From positions 1-64,000 of the forward strand of contig DAIMZH010000014.1 of the NCBI GenBank assembly GCA_036734105.1: a stretch of 64,000 nt of DNA. Reading direction: 5' to 3'. The notes beneath the pieces were generated by a model that had not been told where the DNA came from, did no database searches, and saw only the letters and a list, made by a program, of their open reading frames with translations. Position numbers and translations under genes: made by a program. Source of the stretch: Azoarcus_F sp036734105 (GTDB taxonomy: Bacteria; Pseudomonadota; Gammaproteobacteria; Burkholderiales; Rhodocyclaceae). Shown in pieces: positions 1 to 8,326 of this stretch. The number at the start of each line of letters is the position of its first letter. The first letter of the stretch is position 1.

Positions 1-63
1 CTATCTTCTGGCCGCTGAGCGCGATGTGAAGCGCGTTTCGAGCACATCTTCAACTGACGACTT

Positions 64-852
64 TCAAACGCTCAAACCAAACCAGCTCATCGCCATCCAG
101 GCAATGACATACAAAACTGACGTGGCTATTAACCCCAGGCTAGCGAAGCCGCCCAGGGTTCGCTCGGCAAGCAAACCCAAAAGGGGTATGAGCTGTTGAG
201 CGTGGACACCTAGAAAATGTGCCGGGCGTAGATCGCCAGACAGATGCCAGCCGGTTACCGGCAGTCCAGGTCCGGGCGGCGGTTGGTTCCCGCCCAAAAG
301 GAAGCCGCTGACCGTAGCAAGTGCAAATGTGAATGCCAATCCGATGACAGCGCCAAGCGTGACGGCGGATCTTGGTGTAGTGCCTGATCCTCTCCATATC
401 TCCAGGGCGAGCCATGCCTGAGAGGCCGTCAACCCGAATGCGGCGAGCGCCATAATGCCGAATAGCAGCGCATGCAGCGCGTCGCTGGTGTTGTAGTGGG
501 ATTCCGAACCTTGCCCTGCCTGATAACTGATGTAGGCGACCTCGAACAGGGATGTCGCAATGATCAAGGCGGCAATCCATTTGAATGGTTTGCCGTCACT
601 GACGGTAGTGTTGGCAATCGCCGCCAACCATACGGTGGTCCAGGCGAAAAGTGCGGTAGCGGCCATGAACTTCATCGGCTTTGTCCAGATTCCGATATCT
701 CTAAGGGTACGCAGGTCAAACAGTGACCAGATATAGGTCACCAGCAACGCGATCGCCATCAAAATGCCATAGATCAACAGCAGCTTGCTCGCTTTGCTGG
801 ACCCGTGCCAGTTGATTGTTGTCCAGGCTTGGAGGTGTTTAAGATGCGTCAT
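64..852 (-). CDS. Polytopic inner-membrane protein, third gene of RND efflux operon
   Basis: 262-residue protein of unknown function. It shows about six or seven hydrophobic segments (for example residues 22-42 and the C-terminal stretch) joined by short loops, and no signal peptide. A conserved-looking segment near the C-terminus, HFLGVHAQQLIPLLG, carries two histidines and a glutamine next to a membrane segment. That could be a cofactor or ligand site, but this is inference. The ATG at 852 overlaps the stop of the RND permease (ATGA), so the two are translationally coupled and the protein probably serves the pump or its substrate. A longer in-frame extension upstream is only antisense to the permease code and has the Arg/Pro/His composition of a shadow frame, so I reject it. 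I do not recognise the family. Confidence 0.75.
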   Translation of the reverse strand: MTHLKHLQAWTTINWHGSSKASKLLLIYGILMAIALLVTYIWSLFDLRTLRDIGIWTKPMKFMAATALFAWTTVWLAAIANTTVSDGKPFKWIAALIIATSLFEVAYISYQAGQGSESHYNTSDALHALLFGIMALAAFGLTASQAWLALEIWRGSGTTPRSAVTLGAVIGLAFTFALATVSGFLLGGNQPPPGPGLPVTGWHLSGDLRPAHFLGVHAQQLIPLLGLLAERTLGGFASLGLIATSVLYVIAWMAMSWFGLSV

Positions 853-3800
853 GAGCGGGCTGCCCGTTCGCTTGGTCCTTGAGCATTCACAACCGCTATC
901 ACCGCTCGCGGCCTCAACCACACCCGACACACCGCTGGCACCACCAGCAAAGTGAGCACCGTCGATGCCATCAAGCCGGAGATAATCGCCCAGGCCATCG
1001 GTGGCCATAGTGTCGATGCCGAGAAGGCCAGCGGCAACAGGCCCGCGATGGTAGTGGCGGTGGTGAGCAGGATGGGGCGGGTGCGGTGGCGGACGGCGTC
1101 GGCGACAGCGGACTGGATGTCGTGACCTTCGGCCAGGCGTTGGTCGATGCGGTCGATCAGGACGATGGCGTTGTTGACCACGATACCGACCAGCGCGATG
1201 ACGCCGAGCAGCGACTGGAAGCCGAACGGCGAGCCGGACAGCACCAGGCCGGGGATGATGCCGACACCGGCCATTGGCACGGTGAGCAGGATGATGGCAA
1301 CGCGGCGGTAGGAGTTGAACTGCAGCACCAGGAAGAACAACAGCAACAGCAGGCCGACCGGGGCGGTGGTGGCGAGGGCGCGGTTGGCGTCGCCGGAGCC
1401 TTCGCTGTCGCCGCCGATCTCCATGCGGGTGCCGGTCGGCAGGGGGTGTTGTTGCAGTCCTTGTTTCAGCGCGTCGAGGACTTGATCGAAGCCGACGCCG
1501 TCGTCCAGTCCGGCCGTCACGGTGAGCACCCGGCTGCCGTTGCGTTGATGGATTGCGGCGGGTAACCAACGCGGCTCGATGCGGGCGACGGCGGTGAGCG
1601 GGATGGCTTCTCCCGCGCGGTTGAAAACGTATACCGAAGCCAGACGCTCGAAGGACTGGCGGGTGCCGTCGTGCGAGCGCAGCAGGATGGGGAGGGGGTT
1701 GAGTTCCTGGCGGTATTGCGTTACTTCGGTGCCGAGGCTGCGGCCGAACAGGGTGCGCGCCACATCGGCGCGGTCTACGCCGAGGCGGGCGGCCTGGGCG
1801 TCGTCGACCTCGACCGCGATCACCGGCACGCCGAGGTCGATGTCGTGTCGCACGTCCACCGCACCGGGGGTGCGCTTGAGCAGCGCAAAAACCTGTTCGG
1901 CTGCGGCGATGTGACGTTGCGCGTCAGGGTCGTACAGGCGAATCTCGACCGGCGCGACGCGCGGTGGCCCCTGGCCGAGCGTGGTGGCCATGACGTCGAC
2001 CTCCGGCAAGGTGTCGGCGACATGGGCGCGCACCCAACGGATGAGGCCGCCAGTGGCGTCGAGCGCGTCGACATCCACCACCAGGCGGGCGCGGTTGGGG
2101 GCTTCGCTGGCGCGCGGCAGGTTGTAGTAGAAGGTTGGCCCGCTGGAGCCGACGAAGCGATGCACGCGCACGACGCCGGGCTGATCGCGTAGCGCGGCTT
2201 CCAGCCCGGCGGCGACATCGGCGCTGCGGCGCTGGTCGCTGCCTTCGGGCAAGTAGAGCTCGACCACCACCTGCGGCCGGTCGGCGTTGGGGAAGAACTG
2301 CTGTTTCATGTGTGGCGCCAGCGCCAGCGAGCCTGCCATTACCGCCAATCCGAACAGGATGACCCACATCGGGTGACGCGTGCCGAGTCGCGCCAGGTGC
2401 TCGGACAGCCAACGCATTGGTGCGCCTTCGGGCCGGGCCGAAGGTTTCAGAAAGCTGGCCGCGATGAGCGGCGCCAGGCCAACCGCGAGCAGATAGCTGA
2501 CACTGAGCGTGAGCATGATCATCACCGGAATGGCGCGGGTGAAGTCCGCAGTCGCGCCGCTGGCCAGCAGCAACGGCGTGAAGGCGGCGAGTGTGGTGCC
2601 AGTGGAGGCGCCGAGCGGGCCGGCGAGCTCGCGCACCGCGGCCATCATCGCCTCGCGGCGGCTGTCGCCGTTGTTGAGACGCGCCTGGATGTTCTCGACC
2701 ATGACGATGGCGTTGTCGATGAGGATGCCGAGCGAGATTACCAGGGCGATCACCGCGATCTGGTGCAGGATGCCGCCGCCCAGGTTGTAGAAACCAAGAC
2801 TGATCAGCGCGACCAGCGGCAGCATGGCGGCCACCACCAGACCCATGCGCCAGCCCATGCCGGCAAACACCACCGCGATTATGATCAGCAAGCTGGCGAC
2901 CAGGCTGCCGACCAGATTGTCGAGCCGCGCCTTGACCTCGTCGGGCTGGAAGAACATCTCGTCGATGTGCAGCGGTGCGAAGTCGGCGCGCAGCACCTCG
3001 ATGCGTTCGCGCAATTCTTCGCCGAAGCGGATCGCGTCGATCTGGCCGCGCTGGGTGATCAGCGTCACCAGCACTGCCGCCTCGCCGTCGTACCAGGCCT
3101 GCGGCTGGGCGGGTTCCTGCGGTGCGCGCCAGATATCGGCGATGGCTGCGAGCGGCACGCTGCTGCCCGCGCCATCCGTGCCGCCGAGCGGAATCTGGGT
3201 GTCGCGCAGTGCCTCGATGCTGGTGAATTCGCTGTTCGGGAGAATGCCAAGGCGCTTGTCGCCGGTGACGATGAAGCCACCCGGGATCAACTGGTTGCGT
3301 GCCGCCAGCAGGCCGGACAGGGCAGTCGGCGTGAGCCCGAGGCGACGCATCTCGGCGTCGTGCAGGGCGATCACGATGTGCTCGTCGACGTCACCGTCCA
3401 GCTCGATGCGCGACACACCGGGCAGGTCAGCGAGTGCGCGCTTGAGGCGTTCGGCCTCGTGGCTGAGGTGGGCGAGTGAGGCATTGCCGCGCACCGCCAG
3501 CACCACCGCCGGGATATCGATCTGGCGGTCGTCCAGCGACATGCGCCCGACGCCGTCGGGGAATTCGAGCCGTGCGCGCTCCATCGCCTGGCGCACGCGG
3601 TCCCACGCGGCGTCGGTGTCGTAGATCGCGTCCTTAAGTTCGATGCTGAGCAGCGCAACCCCGGTGCGCACCGTGGCGGTGAAGTGGCTGATCTGCTCAA
3701 CCTGCGACAACTCGTCGGACAGCGGCTCGACCACCAGTCGCTCCACCGCCTCGGCCATGGCACCCGGATAGCTCACCGTGATCATGCCCATGCGATACGG

Positions 3801-3914
3801 AAAACTCGGGTCTTCCTGGCGCGCCATGCTCAGATACGAGGCGATGCCGAGCAGGGTCAGCATGACCACCATCAGCCCGATCAGCCGGGCGCGATCAAAC
3901 AGCCAGGTGCTCAT
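849..3914 (-). CDS. RND efflux transporter permease (AcrB/HAE-type)
   Basis: 1021-residue inner-membrane permease of the resistance-nodulation-division superfamily, the proton-driven engine of a tripartite drug/solvent exporter. The length fits the family (about 1020-1050). It has the expected N-terminal membrane helix, a large periplasmic domain, a central block of helices, a second periplasmic domain and C-terminal helices. In the fourth-helix position where AcrB carries the proton-relay pair Asp-Asp, this protein has Asp400-Asn401 (motif GILIDNAIVMVEN), and the later helix reads VVNNAIVLID. That places it in an AcrB-divergent RND subgroup. It is coupled at both ends by ATGA overlaps: to the fusion protein upstream and the small membrane protein downstream. 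No outer-membrane gene is in the operon; a TolC-like gene lies at 16 kb. Confidence 0.93.
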   Translation of the reverse strand: MSTWLFDRARLIGLMVVMLTLLGIASYLSMARQEDPSFPYRMGMITVSYPGAMAEAVERLVVEPLSDELSQVEQISHFTATVRTGVALLSIELKDAIYDTDAAWDRVRQAMERARLEFPDGVGRMSLDDRQIDIPAVVLAVRGNASLAHLSHEAERLKRALADLPGVSRIELDGDVDEHIVIALHDAEMRRLGLTPTALSGLLAARNQLIPGGFIVTGDKRLGILPNSEFTSIEALRDTQIPLGGTDGAGSSVPLAAIADIWRAPQEPAQPQAWYDGEAAVLVTLITQRGQIDAIRFGEELRERIEVLRADFAPLHIDEMFFQPDEVKARLDNLVGSLVASLLIIIAVVFAGMGWRMGLVVAAMLPLVALISLGFYNLGGGILHQIAVIALVISLGILIDNAIVMVENIQARLNNGDSRREAMMAAVRELAGPLGASTGTTLAAFTPLLLASGATADFTRAIPVMIMLTLSVSYLLAVGLAPLIAASFLKPSARPEGAPMRWLSEHLARLGTRHPMWVILFGLAVMAGSLALAPHMKQQFFPNADRPQVVVELYLPEGSDQRRSADVAAGLEAALRDQPGVVRVHRFVGSSGPTFYYNLPRASEAPNRARLVVDVDALDATGGLIRWVRAHVADTLPEVDVMATTLGQGPPRVAPVEIRLYDPDAQRHIAAAEQVFALLKRTPGAVDVRHDIDLGVPVIAVEVDDAQAARLGVDRADVARTLFGRSLGTEVTQYRQELNPLPILLRSHDGTRQSFERLASVYVFNRAGEAIPLTAVARIEPRWLPAAIHQRNGSRVLTVTAGLDDGVGFDQVLDALKQGLQQHPLPTGTRMEIGGDSEGSGDANRALATTAPVGLLLLLFFLVLQFNSYRRVAIILLTVPMAGVGIIPGLVLSGSPFGFQSLLGVIALVGIVVNNAIVLIDRIDQRLAEGHDIQSAVADAVRHRTRPILLTTATTIAGLLPLAFSASTLWPPMAWAIISGLMASTVLTLLVVPAVCRVWLRPRAVIAVVNAQGPSERAARS

Positions 3915-5023
3915 GGCAAAGGCCTCACCAGGTCGTTATCCGCCAGTCGGGTCAGGCCCGAATGAACAACGTGATCGCCCGGTTGCAGGCTGTGCCCTTC
4001 GAGCAAGGCCCATTCGCCCTGCAGGCCTGCCACCTCGACGCTCACCCGTCGCACCCGCTCGCCCTCCAGCCGGAACACCGACAGACCGTCGGCCGAGCGC
4101 ATGACCGCAGCAAATGGCACTGCAGCCTGAGGCGGGCGCCGGCGCGTCAGACCCACCTCCAGCGCGTCGCCGACGCGCACCGGGGAGTCGTCCAGGCTGA
4201 GCACCAGCGGATACAGCACGCTGCCCTGTGACGCACTGCGCCCGATCTCGATGATCCGTCCCTGTCCCTTGTCGCCATTCAGGTTCGCCCAGATGGGCAG
4301 CCGCTCGCCAATGCTCAGGCCGTCCAGCAGGCTCGCCGGCACGTGCACCGTAAGCTCGTAGCCAGACTCGGCGGCCATGCGCATCACCGCTTGGCCGGGC
4401 GTGACATACTCGCCGGGTTCGACCAGCAGCGCCTCGATGGTGCCGCCAAATGGGGCTTCCAGGCGCATCTCGCGGTGCATTTGCTCGGTCTGGTTCAGCA
4501 CAGCCCGGGCGCTCGCCACCGACGCGCGCAGCGCCTGCAGGCGTGCCGCCTCACGGTCGCGCTCCTGTGCCGACAGCATGCCCCGGGCGTGCAGGTGCAC
4601 GGCGCGGTCGGTGTCCAGGCGTGCCTGTTCGGCCTGCGCCAGCACCTCGTTGACGCGGGCGCGGGCGGCCTCGCGGGCGGGGTCCAGCTCGGGGTTGAAC
4701 AGTCGGGCCAGCAAGTCACCTGCGCCCACTGTCTGCCCAAGCTCAACCGGCCGTTCGCGCAATACGCCTCCAACCTGAAAGGTGAGCGTGGCGCGCTCGC
4801 GTGCCTGCACCACACCGGCAAAGCGCAGCAGTTCGCCTTGCTCTGACAGACGCACTTCGGTGGTGCGCACCGACACCGCCTGTTGAGCCTTGTGCGGTGT
4901 GCTGGCCTGGGCATCACGCTCTGCGGCGCAGCCGGCCAGCACCGACGACAGCAACGCAGCCAGCGCCAATGCAAGGATTCGCGGTCGTGGAGCGCGAGGG
5001 ATGAGTGAGCAGACGGCCGACAT
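3911..5023 (-). CDS. RND efflux periplasmic membrane-fusion lipoprotein
   Basis: 370-residue adaptor of the AcrA/MexA type that links the permease to an outer-membrane channel. The N-terminus is a lipoprotein signal with lipobox LAGC about 35 residues in, followed by a barrel-sandwich half, a long alpha-helical hairpin rich in Ala/Arg/Glu (roughly residues 110-180), the second lipoyl half and beta-barrel domains. I chose the ATG at 5023 because it gives a compact signal peptide. The in-frame ATG at 5080 would start inside the palindromic operators. It is the first gene of the efflux operon and its stop overlaps the permease start. Repression by the divergent TetR protein is very likely from the operator position. 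Confidence 0.9.
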   Translation of the reverse strand: MSAVCSLIPRAPRPRILALALAALLSSVLAGCAAERDAQASTPHKAQQAVSVRTTEVRLSEQGELLRFAGVVQARERATLTFQVGGVLRERPVELGQTVGAGDLLARLFNPELDPAREAARARVNEVLAQAEQARLDTDRAVHLHARGMLSAQERDREAARLQALRASVASARAVLNQTEQMHREMRLEAPFGGTIEALLVEPGEYVTPGQAVMRMAAESGYELTVHVPASLLDGLSIGERLPIWANLNGDKGQGRIIEIGRSASQGSVLYPLVLSLDDSPVRVGDALEVGLTRRRPPQAAVPFAAVMRSADGLSVFRLEGERVRRVSVEVAGLQGEWALLEGHSLQPGDHVVHSGLTRLADNDLVRPLP

Positions 5024-5055
5024 GGTGTGAACCCCGGAACAAGACAAGATAGTTA

Positions 5056-5088
5056 TTGACAGTTTGTCATGCATTGACATGTTGTCAA
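5056..5088. promoter_or_regulatory. Tandem palindromic operator between efflux operon and tetR
   Basis: Two inverted repeats of the same core lie 18 bp apart centre to centre: TGACA-gtt-TGTCA (5057-5069) and TTGACA-tgt-TGTCAA (5074-5088). The half-site TTGACA with a 3-bp spacer is shared. They sit 34-65 bp upstream of the fusion-protein start, where a repressor would cover the efflux promoter. By position the binder should be the adjacent TetR-family protein; that assignment is inference. Confidence 0.75.
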
Positions 5089-5226
5089 GGAAAAATCACA
5101 CTAAGCTTGTCGCTACAGGCGCAGACGGCCGCAGCAACTCATTTGTGCATGGCCCTGAGGCCAGTCGCTGTGAGCAGGATTGGGTGGTGTCTTGCCGCCA
5201 GTCGCCAATCACCAGGGTCGAAGCCC

Positions 5227-5273
5227 CGGTCTTCAGACCGTGGTCTTCAGCCTTTGCTTCGCCCTGAAGGGCG
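5227..5273 (+). repeat. Paired small hairpins resembling an IS200/IS605-type end
   Basis: Two short hairpins with the same loop logic: CGGTC-TTCA-GACCG (5227-5240) and CGCCC-TGAA-GGGCG (5260-5273). Outer CCCC and GGGG tracts could close them into one larger fold. Such paired TTCA/TGAA hairpins occur at the ends of IS200/IS605-family elements and at the 3' end of TnpB guide RNAs, from general knowledge. No transposase gene remains here. The second hairpin runs directly into the 39-bp repeat. Confidence 0.4.
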
Positions 5274-5302
5274 GGGGATCAAACCGGAGTCAGTTTTACG
5301 AT
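5264..5302 (+). repeat. 39-bp inverted repeat, left copy
   Basis: This sequence begins CTGAAGGGCGGGG, contains TCAAAC and GTCAG, and ends TTTACGAT. It matches the reverse complement of 9408-9446 at 34 of 39 positions without a gap. The mismatches are at repeat positions 14, 15, 22, 25 and 31. It reaches into the tetR start codon and supplies the only Shine-Dalgarno-like GGAG (5286-5289) before it. The two copies point at each other and bracket tetR and the two-gene cassette. Confidence 0.85.
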
Positions 5303-5933
5303 GAAGCTTGAAAATCGTCGCGAGCGTGAAAAGCACGAGCGCAGGGAAGCCATTCTCGATGCCGCCGAGAGCATGTTTTTCGGCAAGGGTTACGAGCGCT
5401 GCTCGATGGACGATATCGCCAGGACCGCGCAACTGAGCCGTGCGCTGTTGTATGTGTATTTCAAGGACAAGGCCGCGATCATGCGCGCCATCACGCTGCG
5501 CGCCTCGCAAGCCCTGCTGCTGCGGTTTGGCGAGGCGCTCGCGGCGTCCGATGTCGGCATGGAGCAGATCGGCAATATCGGCCATGCCTATTACCAGTTC
5601 AGCATCGAACATGCCGACTATTTCGATGTGCTGACTCAGGCCGCCGGTTTTGGTCATCCGGCTGACAGCGACGCGATCAACGAGGCCTTGCTGGAGTGTG
5701 ATGCGGCCAACATGCGCCTGATGGTGGCGGCCTTGCGCCAGGGCGTGGCAGACGGCAGCATCAGCGCCGAGCGTGTCGACGATCCACTTAAAACCGCCTA
5801 TTACCTGCGCGGCGCGCTGCACGGCGCCATCATGCAGGCGCGCTTGCTGGCCGAACTGCAGGTCGCCGGTCCGCCAGTCGATACGCTGGTCAACTACACC
5901 ATCAACATGCTCGGTTGGTCGATGAAGCCCTGA
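5301..5933 (+). CDS. TetR/AcrR-family transcriptional repressor
   Basis: 210-residue regulator. The N-terminal helix-turn-helix (residues about 20-60, with REAILDAAESMF, MDDIARTAQLSRALLYVYFKDK) is a textbook TetR domain. The C-terminal helical ligand/dimerisation domain is divergent. It is transcribed away from the efflux operon, with two palindromic operators in the 277-bp divergent region, so it is the presumptive repressor of the pump and perhaps of itself. Its start region coincides with the end of a 39-bp repeat, which means a mobile-element-like sequence now forms its leader. The ligand is unknown. Confidence 0.92.
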   Translation: MKLENRREREKHERREAILDAAESMFFGKGYERCSMDDIARTAQLSRALLYVYFKDKAAIMRAITLRASQALLLRFGEALAASDVGMEQIGNIGHAYYQFSIEHADYFDVLTQAAGFGHPADSDAINEALLECDAANMRLMVAALRQGVADGSISAERVDDPLKTAYYLRGALHGAIMQARLLAELQVAGPPVDTLVNYTINMLGWSMKP

Positions 5934-6196
5934 AGCGGCACCGCCCATGCGCAAGAATCCATGGCGCAGGCTAAGCCTCGACGTCCCAACGCAGCCGCAA
6001 ACGCGTAGATTGTCTGGTGCTGCGCCTCATCGAGTCTCCGGCGCCTGGGGTAGCTTGCCTATGGCCGGATCATGGAAGCGCTCGGCAGCGGCGGTGTGTG
6101 TGCAAGGCACACCGAGCCCGGGAGGCGACAGGCATCAACTGGATGGGCCCGCAGGCGACGAGTCAGAAGCTGAATTTCCCAAGCTGTATTCGCGCC
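5934..6196. other. Intergenic spacer, nothing recognised
   Basis: About 260 bp between the convergent ends of tetR and the TPR-like gene. Short open frames cross it but lack coding character and family resemblance. I see no clear terminator hairpin with a T-tract. Confidence 0.5.
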
Positions 6197-8326
6197 TCAG
6201 GCGTAGAGCGGTGCAGGAAGGGGCCGGTGACGCATCAGCAAGTCCTGAAGCCATTCCTCGCCGCTAGCCCAGTCCTCGTCATCGGCGGTATTAAGGGCAA
6301 CTCTGTGCTGTTTCAGATACTGCAGCCATGAAGATCTGTCGTGGCTAGTGGCACGGATTTCACTATCGATCCAGGCGACCACCGCCTGTCGTGCCCGTTC
6401 CCTTTCCGCAGATGGCGTGTCCGTATGTAAAGCACGCAGATAACGCCAGAGCAGGGTTTCCAGAGGGAATTCGCGTAGAACAGCCGCGTCGTAGGCATCA
6501 AGCACCGCTGCCCCCCAGCGCTCTTTGACGATGGCCAACTCCAGGGCTTGTGGTAAAGGCAGGAGGCGGTCGTCCGAGGAGGTCTCGTTGGTGTTCGGGG
6601 TGCGCCAAGCTTGAATTGAAGCATAGAAAGCACGCCAAGCGGGATCGGTTTCCATAGCGGTGGCGGCTGTGGCCTGGCTGACAGATTCCTCATTGTCGAG
6701 ACTCGCCAGCCGACCTTGCGCTGCCAGTTGTTGGCGGTTGAGCAAATTTCTTTGATAGCCTTCTGCATTCACATTGCCCGGATAACGACTGACGAAACGC
6801 TGCAAGTGCTCGATAGCGGTTTGCAGATCGTCCCCTTCGTTTCGCCGTGCATAGGCAGTGGCCAGGAGTACGGCGCAAGACTCGCTACCGGGTTCGATGC
6901 GCAGCCCTGCCTGGGCATACGCCAGGGCCTCAGGCCAGTCACGGCGGCGGATGGCCAGTTGCGCCAGCGTGGAAAAGGCGTGCAGGTTTTCGGGATCGAG
7001 TTGCAGCACCTGTTGCAACAAACGCTGCGCCTGGGTCTGGTCAGCGGCATCGGGGGACTCAGCCAACAGTCGGGCCAGTTCAACACGGCAGGGCAGTTGG
7101 TCAGGAAAGCGCCGGGTCATTTCCCACAGCACCCATTGCGCCCGTTGCGGCTGGTTGGCTTGACGCAGGGCCAGTTCCCACAACATCCACAATCGTGGGT
7201 CCTCAGGCTCCACGCGTAGGGCTAGGTGAATCCATTGGAACAGACGGGCCTGGATTTCCGGGTCGTGCAGGGGGAATTGGTCATAGAGGGCGCGGGCGCA
7301 GCGGTCGAGGGTGCGCACAAAGTAGTAGGCATCGCCCGTCTTTTGCAGATAATCCTCATGCGCATTGAGCAAGCGATGGATAGCCTTCCAGGCTGCTACC
7401 AGACTGGCAGCGTGGCGCACAGCCCGGACGGCTTCGTCTGCTGCGTCGGCCTGTCCGGGCGGTTCAAGTTTGTGGGCTACGCCCGTGTTTACATATCCGC
7501 GTCCCGCCTGGGCTAAGCCCAGAATGCCCAACACCGAGGCTACCTTGTCTTCCCCCAACGGCGTCAGCATTTCGTGCATGAAGATACGGTAGTCGGTGGC
7601 CGACAGACTGGGATTGCGCGCCATCACGCCGCTCAGGTTCTTAGCCAGTTCTTCCAGGGCCGTCGTACCCCAACCCTTGCGCTGGGTATAACGGTTGACC
7701 AGGGCCTGCACTTGCAGGCGCAGGTTGCGCAGACTGTCGTCTTCCGACAAGGGCAGCCGGGCCAGGGCCAACAAGCCGAGATTGAGATAGCGCAGCGAGC
7801 GGGTGCGTCCGGCCTCGGCGACGAAACCGTGCCAGTGAGACTGCAATTCATCGTTATCCTGCCTGCTGGCGAGAACCTGCCAATAGTCGTATTCCGGGTC
7901 GCGATAGGCGGAGAGAGTCAGGCGGGTTGTCCATTGCAGCCAGAGCGCCCGATCCGCCCGCAAGGCGGCGCGGCTTTGCGGCAGGTCGAAATACAGCGGC
8001 CATTGCAGCGCCTCGCAAACCTGGGCGGCATGGGCAGCAAATTTGCGGCCTTTGGGTAACGGGGCTTGCCGCTGCGCCTGTAGCCAATCCCTCAAACCGG
8101 CATCTAGGCAGGTGGGTAAATCGAGATCCGCTTCCTGCGCTGTGCCGTCGGGTTCCCCCAACAGTCGTTCCTGTACTACCCGGCGGCTGCGTGGCAGAAC
8201 CGCCAGCAGAAATTCATGGGGCGCGACGCGTTCATACGGCGTGATGTCTGCCGCACCACGCAACAAGTCGGTGACGGCCTGAAGAGGGGCTTGCCGGAGC
8301 GCTTCGGCCCATTGCCGCCAACTCAT
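6197..8326 (-). CDS. Large helical-repeat (TPR-like) protein of unknown function
   Basis: 709-residue soluble protein, almost wholly alpha-helical, with no signal peptide and no membrane segment. The middle and C-terminal half (about residues 370-500) contains degenerate tetratricopeptide-like helix pairs with the usual W/L/A/P pattern, such as LDPENLHAFSTLAQLAIRR and EALAYAQAGLRIEPG. The N-terminal 300 residues match no family I know. I chose the ATG at 8326 because it overlaps the stop of the upstream gene (ATGA), so the pair is translationally coupled. Repeats of this kind usually make a protein-binding scaffold; that role is inference. The operon lies between two inverted 39-bp repeats, which suggests acquisition as a unit. 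Confidence 0.75.
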   Translation of the reverse strand: MSWRQWAEALRQAPLQAVTDLLRGAADITPYERVAPHEFLLAVLPRSRRVVQERLLGEPDGTAQEADLDLPTCLDAGLRDWLQAQRQAPLPKGRKFAAHAAQVCEALQWPLYFDLPQSRAALRADRALWLQWTTRLTLSAYRDPEYDYWQVLASRQDNDELQSHWHGFVAEAGRTRSLRYLNLGLLALARLPLSEDDSLRNLRLQVQALVNRYTQRKGWGTTALEELAKNLSGVMARNPSLSATDYRIFMHEMLTPLGEDKVASVLGILGLAQAGRGYVNTGVAHKLEPPGQADAADEAVRAVRHAASLVAAWKAIHRLLNAHEDYLQKTGDAYYFVRTLDRCARALYDQFPLHDPEIQARLFQWIHLALRVEPEDPRLWMLWELALRQANQPQRAQWVLWEMTRRFPDQLPCRVELARLLAESPDAADQTQAQRLLQQVLQLDPENLHAFSTLAQLAIRRRDWPEALAYAQAGLRIEPGSESCAVLLATAYARRNEGDDLQTAIEHLQRFVSRYPGNVNAEGYQRNLLNRQQLAAQGRLASLDNEESVSQATAATAMETDPAWRAFYASIQAWRTPNTNETSSDDRLLPLPQALELAIVKERWGAAVLDAYDAAVLREFPLETLLWRYLRALHTDTPSAERERARQAVVAWIDSEIRATSHDRSSWLQYLKQHRVALNTADDEDWASGEEWLQDLLMRHRPLPAPLYA

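Noticed and set aside
1..63. Possible gene end at the left edge
   Set aside because: A plus-strand frame is open here but continues into the antisense of the membrane-protein gene; there is no homology to judge by.
2310..3479. 389-residue open frame on the plus strand inside the RND permease
   Set aside because: It is antisense to a well-conserved permease, with no start context and no recognisable domain.
5056..5304. Short plus-strand frames between the operators and tetR as a tnpB 3' remnant
   Set aside because: A stretch such as RVEAPVFRPW is suggestive of a transposon-protein tail, but too short and without the zinc-finger or nuclease motifs to call as a gene fragment.
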